Positions 55,410-64,000 of a stretch of DNA of 64,000 nucleotides are shown piece after piece. This DNA is from Capra hircus (taxonomy: Eukaryota > Chordata > Mammalia > Artiodactyla > Bovidae). Each line of letters opens with the position of its first letter. The stretch's first letter is position 1. Below the pieces are notes generated by a model that was not told where the DNA came from, made no database searches, and saw nothing but the letters and a program-made list of their open reading frames with translations. The translations under genes and the position numbers were made by a program. Location of the stretch: positions 37,319,022 to 37,383,021 of the forward strand of contig NC_030824.1 of NCBI RefSeq assembly GCF_001704415.2. The letters are read 5' to 3'.

Positions 55410-56092
55410 TTCAGTCACTCAGTCGTGTCTGACTCTTTGTGATCCCATGGACTGCAGCAAGCCAGTTTTCCCTGTCCATCAGCAGCTCTCGGAGCCTGCT
55501 CAAACTCAGATCCATCGAGTCAGAGATGCCATCCAACCATCTCATCCTCTATCGTCCCCTTCTCTTCCTGCCTTCAATCTTTCCCAGCAATCAGGGTCTT
55601 TTCAAATGAGGCAGTTCTTCACATCAGGTGGCTAAAGTATTGGAGCTTCATCTTCAACATCAGTCCTTCCAATGCATATTCAGAACTGATTTCCTTTAGG
55701 ATGGACTGGTTGGATCTCCTTGCAGTCCAAGGGACTCTCAAGAGTCTTCTCTAACACCACAGTTCAAAAGTGACAATTCTTTGGTGTTTAGCTTTCTTTA
55801 CAGTCCAACTCTCACATCCATATATGACCACTGGAAAAACCATAGCTTTGACTAGATGGACCTTTGTTGGCAAAGTAATGTCTCTGCTCTTTAATCTGCT
55901 GTCTAGTTTGGTGTTAACTTTTCTTCCAAGGAGCAAGTGTCTTTTAATTTCATGGCTGCAGTCACCATCTGAAGTGATTTTGGAGCCCAAGAAAATAAAG
56001 TCTGTTACTGTTTCCATTGTTTCCCCATCTATTTGCCATGAAGTGATGGGATTGGATGTCATGATCTTAATTTTTTTGAATGTTGAGTTTTA
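55410..56092 (-). mobile_element. BovB 3' 690 bp, minus, joined to a Bov-tA
   Basis: GTTCAGTCACTCAGTCGTGT at the tail to AATTTTTTTGAATGTTGAGT at the 5' truncation. The minus frame 55751-56062 carries ITSWQIDGETMETVTDFIFL and VVIYGCESWTVKKA, from the region after the RT domain. The left duplication GTTTTCATTCAG (55398-55409) has its partner only after the following Bov-tA (56302-56313). Confidence 0.94.
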
Positions 56093-56095
56093 AGC

Positions 56096-56301
56096 CTGAT
56101 TTGTCACTGTCATGTCTGACTCTTTGTGACTCCATGGACTATAGCCCACCAGGCTCCTCTGTCTAATCAGGATTCTCCCGGCAAGGATACTGGAGTGTAT
56201 TGCCATGCCCTCCTCTAGGAGATCTTCCCAACCGAGGGGCTGAAACCAGGTCTTCCATATTGCAGACAGATTCTTTACTGTCTGAACTACCAGTGAAGCT
56301 A
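56096..56301 (-). mobile_element. Bov-tA SINE fused to BovB, minus
   Basis: GTCACTGTCATGTCTGACTC at the body end next to the BovB 5' truncation; AACTACCAGTGAAGCT at the head end, abutting the duplication copy at 56302-56313. No separate duplication of its own is visible. Confidence 0.93.
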
Positions 56302-56842
56302 GTTTTCATTCAGTGACTAGGAAAATTTCTTTTTCCTCAGGTTGCCAAATTTCCCCCCCACACACACTGGAGGTGGAATATTTAAATAAATAAAACAATT
56401 TTTACTGAGACACAGTTGATTTGCAATATTATCTAAGTTACAGGCATACAAGTCAGTGGTTCATAATTTTTAAGGTTATTCTCCATTTTATAGTTATTAC
56501 AAAATATTAGCTATATTCCTTGTGCTGTAAAATATATTCTTGTATCTTACCTACTTTATACAGATTGGTTTGTACCTCTTAATTTCCTACCCCCATCTCA
56601 CCCCTCCCCACTTTCCTTTTCCCGCTGGTAAACACTAGTTTGTTCTCTATATGTTGAGAATCTGTTCTTTTTTGTTGTATTTACTAGTTTGTTGTATTTG
56701 TATTCCACATCTAAGTGATATCGTTCAGTATTCATTTTTCTTTGTCGATGTATTTCACTAAGCATCACACACTCTAAGTCCATCCACATTGCTGAAAATT
56801 GCAAAAATCAATTCTTTTTATGGCTCAGTAGTATTCCACTCT

Positions 56843-56846
56843 GTGT

Positions 56847-56894
<48 letters not shown>

Positions 56895-56942
56895 GGGCGT
56901 GTGTGTGGGTGGGTGGGGGTGGGTGGGTGTGTGTGGGTGGGT
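56843..56942. repeat. (GT)n / GGGT microsatellite
   Basis: About 40 nt of pure GT repeat followed by irregular TGGG/GTGG units, replacing the short TGTGTAT stretch normally present here in L1. Likely length-polymorphic. Confidence 0.95.
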
Positions 56943-57052
56943 AGGATATGTGAGATCTTTATCCATTTATCAGCTGATGACCACTGAGGTTGCTTCCATA
57001 CTTCGTCTACTGTAATCAATGCTGCTGTGTACACTGGGGTGCATGTATCTTT

Positions 57053-57334
57053 TCAGATTAGTATTTTCATTTTCTTCAGATATATACTTTGGAGTGGAAT
57101 TGTTAGATCATATGGTAGTTTTCTGTGACTCCACAGAATCTGTAGTTCTATTTTCAGTTTTTGGAGGAAGCTTCGTAGTGTTCTCCGTAGTGGCTGTACT
57201 AATTTACATTCCCACCGACAATGTACAAGGACTCCCTTCCCTCTGCATCCTGGCCAACATTTGTTATTTGTGTTCTTTTTGATGATACCCATTATAGGTG
57301 TGAGGTAATATCTCACTGTGGGTTTGGTTTGCAT
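57053..57334 (-). pseudogene. L1 ORF2 C-terminal fragment with 9-codon insertion
   Basis: The frame keeps NNKCWPGCRGKGVLVHCRWE (cysteine-rich motif) and continues QKLKIEL. Then nine extra codons interrupt the usual IELPYD before LPYDLTIPL resumes in frame. The extra codons correspond to 57119-57145. Not functional. Confidence 0.85.
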
Positions 57335-58017
57335 TTCTCTGATGATTAATGATGTTGATCATCTTTTCACGTCCACCGTCTGCATGCCTGCTTTGGAAAA
57401 ATGTCTGTTCAGTTCTTCTGCCCATTTTTTAATCGAGTTGTTTTTGTTTTGATGTTGAGTTGTATGAACTGTTTATGTATTCTGGATATTAACTCTTTAT
57501 TGGTCATATCATTTGCAAATATTTTCTTCTGTTTATAGGTTGTCTTTTTGTTTTGTTGATGGTTTCCTTTGCTGTGCAAAAACTTTCACACTTAATTAAG
57601 GTCTCGTTTATTTCCACTTTTGTTTCCTTTGCCTTAGGAAATAGATCCAAAAAATATTGTTATGATTGATGTCAAAGAGTGTTCTATGTTTTCTTCCAGG
57701 AATTTTACGGTTTCCGGCCTTGCATTTATGTCTTTAATCCATTTTGAGTTTATTTTTTTATATGGTGCTAGGAAGGGTTCTAATTTTATTCTTTTATGTG
57801 TAGCTGTCCAGTTATCCCAGCATCACTTGTTGAAGAGACTATTTTTTTCTCCATTACATATTTTTGCCTCATTTGTCATAGATCAGTTGACTGGATGTGC
57901 ATGGGTTTATTTCTAGGCTCTCTATTCTGTTCCGTTGATCTCTGTGTCTGTTTTTCTGCCCTAGGTTGCCAGATTTTTCATGGCTGAACTTTTATATGGC
58001 TGAACAGGGGATTTACA

Positions 58018-58404
58018 GTGCTGTTGGGGAAAGGCAGCCTGAAGAAAGTGTCTTTCTCTTTAGGCTTCTGCAATGTGTTATATCCTAAATGTCTTGTTAT
58101 TGTCCCATGGAGTTACTCTTTTCATTCTGTTGAAAACTCTGAAATCACTGCCAAACCTTGCAGTTTCATCATGGGGTGCATAGGTTTTCTCCTTCTGATT
58201 ACCATTTTCTTTGTCTCCTTCCACAATGTCTCTTTTTACACTGAACTGTCATCCAGTATCATGTTCAGCATCTTGTGGAAGCTCACCTATCCTAAGTTTA
58301 CCATCTACAATGCATGCTCATTGATTTTCTATTTACTGTCTTATCATCAGAAAAATTTTCCTAAAGGTATCTTTAGATTGTGTGTGTTCATTAATCTGCT
58401 TTAA
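58018..58404 (+). other. Unassigned 128-codon open frame
   Basis: Starts right after the 5' truncation of the minus L1. The translation has a hydrophobic stretch (MGCIGFLLLITIFFVSFHNV, residues 52-71), but the T-rich base composition alone would produce that. I recognise no family. The reverse strand has several short frames with stops. It could be a decayed processed pseudogene on either strand or chance; no promoter or poly(A) evidence. Confidence 0.2.
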
Positions 58405-60116
58405 CAATTTTGGACACCTAAGATGTCTATCCTGTTAGTAACTAGTGTTTAACTTGCCAAATAAAACAGGAAAAATAAAATGAAGACAATCACTTGATAT
58501 TTTAATCAAAGCCTTAGACTTACTGAAAATGTAGTTTGGCAAGTGAAGTGACTTAGGCCATGCTGTGCATGTCTATGCTTAGGACACACAACCTGAGTTT
58601 TCACTGTACATAGCAACACCACTGGAACAGAAGGTTCCAGAGAACAAATTAGTCTTAAACAAAAACTTTTAATACTTCTAAACAAATTTGTGCCTTTAGT
58701 AATGGTTACAAGTTATCTTTTAACACACTAACTTTAAGAGAACATGTTCACAACTTAACCCATTCATCTCCAACAGAACCACAAAACAGCCCTTTTTTTT
58801 TTTCACTGCAGTGTTATTTATTTCTTAAACTTTTTATTGGAAGGTAATTGCTTTATGACCTTCTGTTGGTTCTTGATCTACTTTTTATTTTGGTTAATTC
58901 TGTCCCTTATGATCCATAAGCTTCTAACTCACTAGTTATTGCTGCATGATTAAGGAATGACTCAAAAGTCAGAAAGAAGATTTGCTAAGGAAAAATTCCT
59001 GACCATCTTTTGTACATTGAGGGTATATAGACAATGTGGTATTGCTGAGATTCATGAAAATTAAAAGACATAATTGCACGCTTTGGAAAATGTATAATTG
59101 TTATGATAATAAAACTAAATAATAATATAGGAAAAATTGGTTATAAATCTGCATAGCCAATGGTTAAGAAAACAAAGAAAAGTCTTCTGACAGAGTTCAC
59201 CTTGTTCCCACTTTTGGATGAGAAAAAGGAAATTAAACTTTTTTGGTTGGTTATTTAGCTTGTCATTTTGCTTCCACATTATCTCTGAAGACACATTCAA
59301 GGATAACTTGATATGGCTGGAGTAAAAAAGATAATGCTTTCTGCTTTTTTCATCTCCTTAAGTTCTTCATATTAACTGAGAATAATAACCCTCCATGCAG
59401 CATACCCAGTTGGTACGGGCTTTGTTTAGGTTCTAGTTTTTAAGGACTGCTGTCTAATGGGCTTTCCTACCCTGGGTACTATTATAGAACAGTGATAGCA
59501 AACATCAGTAGAGCTCACTTAATCAAGGTACTTTTCCTTAATCTTATAAAAGATAAACTATTAAATCAAGAATTATAAAAGCAACACAAGATTTAATTGA
59601 CAATATGTGTACCCACTTTATGGAATAAGTGTGGTTTATCACATAACTAATAATCATAAACAAATATGTGATCCAGAGTTCTCTAGTCCTTATAGATCAC
59701 CCTTTGATACTTCTCAAATTGTGATTTGAGGCCCTATTCTATATTGAGAGTGGGATGTTGTGGAGATTTTTTCCCTCAGCTGATTCTCTGGAAGTGTTAC
59801 ATGTTCCATGAATACAAGTTGTTCTCAATACCAGTTGTGCCAAACCTCTGTGGAGGTCCTGTCTTCTGCCCCATGAGTAACTTCTAAGGAAGTTTCACTT
59901 TTCCCATATCACTTCACTATAAGCATGGATACAGCTAAATTTTTCAATTCCTCAAGGCAAAAACAAAGAAGAAAACTGCTTTAAATGTGAATTAATAACC
60001 TTATTTCTAGAGAAAGAAATTATATTTTCCTAGGTTTCTAAACAACATAACAATCTCCCTTTTAGAACTTTCCTTTTCCTAAATACTGCTTATAATACAT
60101 ATATTGTGTATAGCTA
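58405..60116. other. Anonymous DNA
   Basis: No gene recognised over 1.7 kb. A short L1-tail-like piece (minus) may lie at 58793-58870 (T-run, then TTTTTATTGGAAGGTAATTG). Confidence 0.4.
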
Positions 60117-61183
60117 GGATCGCAATAAACTGTGGAAAATTCTTAAAGAGATGGGAATACCAGACCACCTAACCTGCCTCTTGAGAAACCTATATGCAGG
60201 TCAGGAAGCAACAGTTAGAATTGGACATGGAACAACAGACTGGTTCCAAATAGGAAAAGGAGTACATCAAGGCTGTATATTGTCACCCTGCTTATTTAAC
60301 TTCTATGCAGAATACATCAGGAGAAACGCTGGGCCAGAAGAAGCACAAGCTGGAATCAAGATTAGCGGGAGAAATGTCAATAACCTCAGATATGCAGATG
60401 ACACCACCCTTATGGCAGAAAGTGAAGAGGAACTAGAAAGCTTCTTGATGAAAATGAAAGAGGAGAGTGAAAAAGTTGGCCTAAAGCTCAACATTCAGAA
60501 AACGAAGATCATGGCATCAGGTCCCATCACTTCACAGCAAATAGATGGGGAAACAGTGGAAACAGTGTCAGACTTTTTTGAGGGGGCTCCAAAATCACTG
60601 CAGATGGTGACTGCAGCCATGAAATTAAAAGACGCTTACTCCTTGGAAGAAAAGTTATGACCAACCTAAATAGCATATTGAAAAGCAGAGACATTACTTT
60701 GCCAACAAAGGTCCGTCTAGTCAAAGCTATGGTTTTTCCAGTGGTCATGTATGGTTGTGAGAGTTGGACTGTGAAGAAAGCTGAGTGCCAAAGAATTGAT
60801 GCGTTTGAACTGTGGTGTTGGAGAAGACTCTTGAGAGTCCCTTGGACAGCAAGGAGATCCAACCAGTCCATTCTGAAGGAGATCAGCCCTGGGATTTCTT
60901 TGGAAAGAATGATGCTAAAGCTGAAACTCCAGTACTTTGGCCACCTCATGTGAAGAGTTGACTCATTGGAAAATACTCTGATGCTGGGAGGGGTTGGGGG
61001 CAGGAGGAGAAGGGGATGACAGAGGATGAGATGGCTGGATGGCATCACTGACTCGATGGACGTGAGTCTGAGTGAACTCCGGGAGTTGGTGATGGACAGG
61101 GAGGCCTGGCATGCTGCAATTCACGGGGGTCGCGAAGAGTCGAACACGACTGAGCGACTGAACTGAACTGAACTGAACTGACA
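60117..61183 (+). mobile_element. BovB 3' 1.07 kb, plus, best-preserved RT
   Basis: Begins GATCGCAATAAACTGTGG inside the RT domain and ends with four GAACT units. It is the longest little-diverged BovB here. No clear target-site duplication; the right flank is CACAGTTAAGTGGC. Confidence 0.96.
60151..60953 (+). pseudogene. BovB reverse transcriptase C-half, two lesions
   Basis: 60151-60660 encodes RT sequence with VHQGCILSPCLFNFYAEYI and the catalytic LRYADDTTLMAE; the YADD codons at 60391-60402 are intact. At about 60573-60585 a small deletion (GACTTTTTTGAGGGGGCTCC) shifts the frame, so the tail of this frame is wrong. The true frame continues as 60657-60953 (VVMYGCESWTVKKAECQRID, LKLQYFGHLM). 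It stops at a TGA (60951-60953) where other copies have CGA. It also lacks the N-terminal endonuclease, so it is dead. Confidence 0.92.
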
Positions 61184-62029
61184 CAGTTAAGTGGCACTTG
61201 TTATCAGTTTTTCCACCACAAGGTTCTTGCTAAAATCTTGGTTTGATACGTTTTAATGGAACTTTTTTAATCTTAGTTCTGCCTAAATATTTTGTTTCTT
61301 CAGTTTTCTTTATTCTCCAATATCTGCCAGTTCCTTTCTCTGAGGAATCCCTTGCAAATTCATGTGGAGTATTCATGAATACCAACAAAAGCTATAAGAC
61401 ATTCTCCATCTCTCCATCAGCAGTTGCCTAAATGTCAGCCTTTATGCTACAGAAATGACATCAGCTACCCTTTAATTCATACTGCTGTTTATTCTGTGTC
61501 AGCTGATTGCAACCTAATGGTTGAATTGGCACAGTGCCTCTCAAGTTGTGTACTTGAGCACGGTGCCCAGTCCAGCTACCCAGAGGTATATTTTTTCTTC
61601 ATGATGGGAGCCAGGCAAAGAAGGAAAAAGAGAGACAGTAATCAAACTCCTTGGCTTGTGATTTCAAAAAAGTTTCAAAAAGTAAAAATCTTGTTAAAAG
61701 AATCTTATTTTGTGATGACTTCTTGATCCACACCATGCAATTTGACCCTAAACTTGTGTCATCAGAGGCTCTGCTCTCTGTCATTATACAGTCATTACAC
61801 GGGGTCCACAATAATATTTGTCAATAGGTAGTGGATGATTCTTTATATTAGAGCCAAAGTAACTTTTGCAAAGTCATTTTTAGAGTTTCTTTTATTGTGA
61901 CAAAAAAGACCTTGAACTAAATATGTAACACTGGAAAGACTATAGTTTTTTAATTATAATAATAATTGAATATCTAAGCTATTGCTCTAATAGAGTTAAA
62001 ATTGGTTTCTGCTTATCCTTTCATTAAGT
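61184..62029. other. Anonymous DNA
   Basis: No gene recognised. Plus frame 61424-61726 and minus frame 61599-61811 overlap and have no domain. Confidence 0.4.
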
Positions 62030-62145
62030 AAAAGTTTATTGAGTATGTTTTCTACAGTGCCCTGCTGGGTTTTGTGGATATAAAAAAATGGAACTAGGTC
62101 CTTTTCTTCAGAGACCTTACAGTCTAGTGGAGAATAAAAACTTAA
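62030..62145 (-). mobile_element. L2 LINE fragment, minus
   Basis: TAAAAGTTTATTGAGTATGT, CAGTGCCCTGCTGGG, CCTTACAGTCTAGTGGAG: reverse order of the L2 3' end. Confidence 0.6.
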
Positions 62146-62581
62146 AAACCAATAGTTATTATTTATTGATATTATACTAGAGTAGCTATTCTTACCCAGG
62201 GGTGTACAACAAAAGCACACGGGCATTTCTATTATCTTTTTTTTTTTTTCAAAACACACATACATGGTTGTCCTTTAGGTATACAAGTTTTAAAAAACAT
62301 TATTGTAATTTTGACTTGCATGTTTATTAGAGCCCCAGAAAGAGAAAGGAAATGCTAGCATTTAGCAGAGGCATTGATTAACCCAGGCTGGGAGGTAGCA
62401 TTTGGTGTAGGGCAGTTTTAATCCTGATATTGAAGAGTATGTGAGCATTCAGTAGGTAGAGAAAATGGGAAGAGCAGAATCAGAGAAACAGTAGAAGAAA
62501 AGGTATATAGTCATGCTTATAAATAGAAGGAGGACATCACATTTAAGGATAGCATGGCAGGGCAATGACTTATGAAAACTT

Positions 62582-62645
62582 GTGGCGAAAAAACACACAA
62601 AACTTTAGATCTAGTGGCGAAAAAACACACAAAACTTTAGATCTA
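62582..62645. repeat. Perfect 32-bp tandem duplication
   Basis: Two adjacent, identical 32-bp units (62582-62613 and 62614-62645), each starting GTGGCGAAAAAACACACAAA. There is no mismatch, so it is probably recent. Confidence 0.97.
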
Positions 62646-63004
62646 TGTTGACTAACCACAAAATAAAGTGTCTTTAGAAGTAAACATGTCAACCAGAATT
62701 TGAATCAAAACCAATGCCTGTGCCTGTGTAAGGGCCAACTTAATTTTCTGGCAAGGAAGGAACCAGTGTACATGGTTGTGAGCAAGGGTGACGGCATGAG
62801 AACTGGCTCCCCTTTGAAAGAAAGTTGGCTCAAAACATTTGTTCTCTAGGCAGGATCCTTCTCAATGCATGTCATAGCTGAAATTATGCCTTTTCTTGAT
62901 TAGTCTTCTTTCTAGTTCTTAATAGATCAGAAATGAAGTAGGAGTAGGCATGTGAGGTCAATGAGTCTATAAATAATAATCCTTTATATGAGACATGCAT
63001 TGGA
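62646..63004. other. Anonymous DNA
   Basis: No feature recognised. Confidence 0.4.
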
Positions 63005-63170
63005 CTAAGCACTTGTAAAATATTGCTTTATTTAGTCTTCATCACCATAGGACTTATCAGCTCCATTTCACTGGTGAGAAAGCTAAGGCTTTGATAGTTG
63101 AATAGTTTGTCTACAATATCTTGATATTCAAACTCAGACTTTAAAGACTTCAAAAGACCCTGCTATACTG
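63005..63170 (-). mobile_element. MIR SINE fragment, minus
   Basis: TTTATTTAGTCTTCATCACC, AGCTCCATTTCACTGGTGAG, AAAGCTAAGGCTTTGATAG, TATTCAAACTCAGACTTTA: reverse MIR order, diverged. Confidence 0.62.
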
Positions 63171-64000
63171 TCTTATTTTATGATTTAGAAATGCTGTTCT
63201 AATAAATCTTCCGCTCATAAGGAGGAATGTGGTGGAAAACACACTGAACAAAGTACAGTGTACTGTATGCATGACATAGAAAGAACTGTCAAACGATTAA
63301 GTTTTCACTTGCTAGCATAAATTAATTTTGTCACCTTGAGAACATAAATAATTGATAACTACCATGACTTATTAGTCAAAGTTTGAATGAACTGTCTTCA
63401 AATTGAACATTTAGATGAAACATACTCTATACCATGAAGAAATCTTTAAATGGAAGTTAAAGGAGAGATCAGTATAGCTCTTAAGTGTTTATTACTCTTG
63501 CTTCTGCAGGTCGGGAAATAGGGAAGATGTCTTCCTTTCTCACATTTTTACAAGGTTAGACCACTTTCTTTCATGAGTATGTAAACCTTCCTGCACAGGT
63601 TTAAATGTCAGCTGTATTACACTCTCACCCTTCTGGGACCTATGATTTACTGACTCCGTGTCAATCTTTCCCATTCACCAAAGGATTTGACATAATTTAC
63701 CTCTTTACCCCAAATTTTGTACATTGTCAAGACAGAGTCATCATTTATTGAATTAACCAATATTCTATAAATAGCTTCTCATTTCTGTATTTCCTCTACT
63801 CAAATCTTGAAACCTGGACTCACAGGTTCAAATCCCCAACCTCACCACTTCAACCTTCCAATCTTACCATTCCACTGAAAATGGAGTGACCACCTCATCA
63901 CTAAGCCCACAGGCATTATTGTGTTCTTGTTAATTGGTTTGTTTCTCAGCATCTTCATCTTGCAAAATGGTCTTTTCAGGCCTCTATGAAATCACACTAT
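63171..64000. other. Anonymous DNA
   Basis: No gene or repeat recognised to the end of the window. Confidence 0.4.

Larger units (their letters stand above)
56380..57965 (-). mobile_element. Old L1, 1.6 kb, minus
   Basis: Reverse L1 from the 3' UTR (AGACACAGTTGATTTGCAAT, AGTGGTTCATAATTTTTAAG) through ORF2 (ATTCCCACCGACAATGTAC, TTTGGTTTGCATTTCTCTGA, TTGTCTTTTTGTTTTGTTG, ATTTTGAGTTTATTTTTTTA). It carries a GT-rich microsatellite (56843-56942) and a 27-bp insertion with a hairpin (57119-57145). Much diverged and non-coding overall. Confidence 0.9.

Noticed and set aside
2569..56301. Regularly recurring similar segments as a CRISPR-like array
   Set aside because: Spacing is irregular, both orientations occur, units are 75-320 bp SINEs, and the organism is a mammal.
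56843..56942. GT-rich tract as a regulatory Z-DNA element
   Set aside because: It is a microsatellite expansion at a TGTGTAT site within a decayed L1; nothing else supports a function.
60151..60660. 169-codon plus-strand frame as a domesticated reverse transcriptase
   Set aside because: It is an ordinary BovB 3' copy with a frameshift, a stop codon, a normal tail and no endonuclease domain.

Overview
The window is nuclear DNA of a ruminant, most likely a bovid. The evidence is its repeat content: many Bov-tA SINEs (tRNA-like head joined to a Bov-A body), several BOV-A2 dimers, long and short BovB (RTE-type) LINE copies, ruminant-type L1 3' ends, and one cetartiodactyl CHR-type SINE. Older mammalian repeats (MIR, L2, MLT1-like MaLR LTRs) lie underneath. 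I cannot tell cattle from sheep, goat, deer or another ruminant. Repeat family names are recalled from general knowledge, not from a search.

I see no credible host protein-coding gene, rRNA, functional tRNA gene or CRISPR array. All the longer recognisable reading frames belong to dead retrotransposons: BovB endonuclease/reverse transcriptase pieces near 7.8-10.3 kb and 60.1-61.0 kb, and L1 ORF2 C-termini on the minus strand near 41.4-41.8 kb and 57.05-57.33 kb. The window is best read as intergenic or intronic sequence built up by retrotransposition. Two anonymous open frames (3173-3417 and 58018-58404) are the only non-repeat reading frames I would look at again, and neither is convincing.

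Layout. 1-6.1 kb: mostly anonymous sequence with two Bov-tA and one BovB tail. 6.1-7.25 kb: MaLR LTR relics. 7.25-11.0 kb: a nest in which a near full-length plus-strand BovB sits inside a short minus-strand BovB and itself carries an L1 tail and a Bov-tA. 11.9-14.8 kb: MaLR LTR with a Bov-tA inside, plus Bov-tA and MIR. 15.1-19.4 kb: very dense nest of L1, BOV-A2, three Bov-tA, two BovB, then two more Bov-tA. 19.4-22.6 kb: AT-rich anonymous DNA with one Bov-tA. 22.6-31.9 kb: BovB, L2, MLT1, L1 tail, Bov-tA and CHR SINE. 31.9-34.6 kb: anonymous, with a long pyrimidine tract. 34.6-46.1 kb: SINEs, MIR/MLT1 nest, L2, three L1 pieces. 46.1-52.1 kb: mostly anonymous with one Bov-tA. 52.1-58.0 kb: BovB copies, an L1 insertion with an apparent 3' transduction, a BovB/Bov-tA composite, and a 1.6-kb minus L1. 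58-64 kb: anonymous sequence around a BovB that keeps its YADD motif, plus a perfect 32-bp tandem duplication.

The elements relate to one another in a known way: BovB encodes the machinery, and Bov-tA and BOV-A2 carry a BovB-like 3' tail and are thought to be mobilised by it. L1 supplies the A-tailed insertions. I could read target-site duplications by eye for many insertions. The most interesting points are insertion structures rather than genes: an L1 3' transduction ending at an LTR-like poly(A) site, a BovB/Bov-tA composite within one duplication, a Bov-tA that replaced part of its L1 target, and a head-only Bov-tA. I found no evidence for a new gene system.
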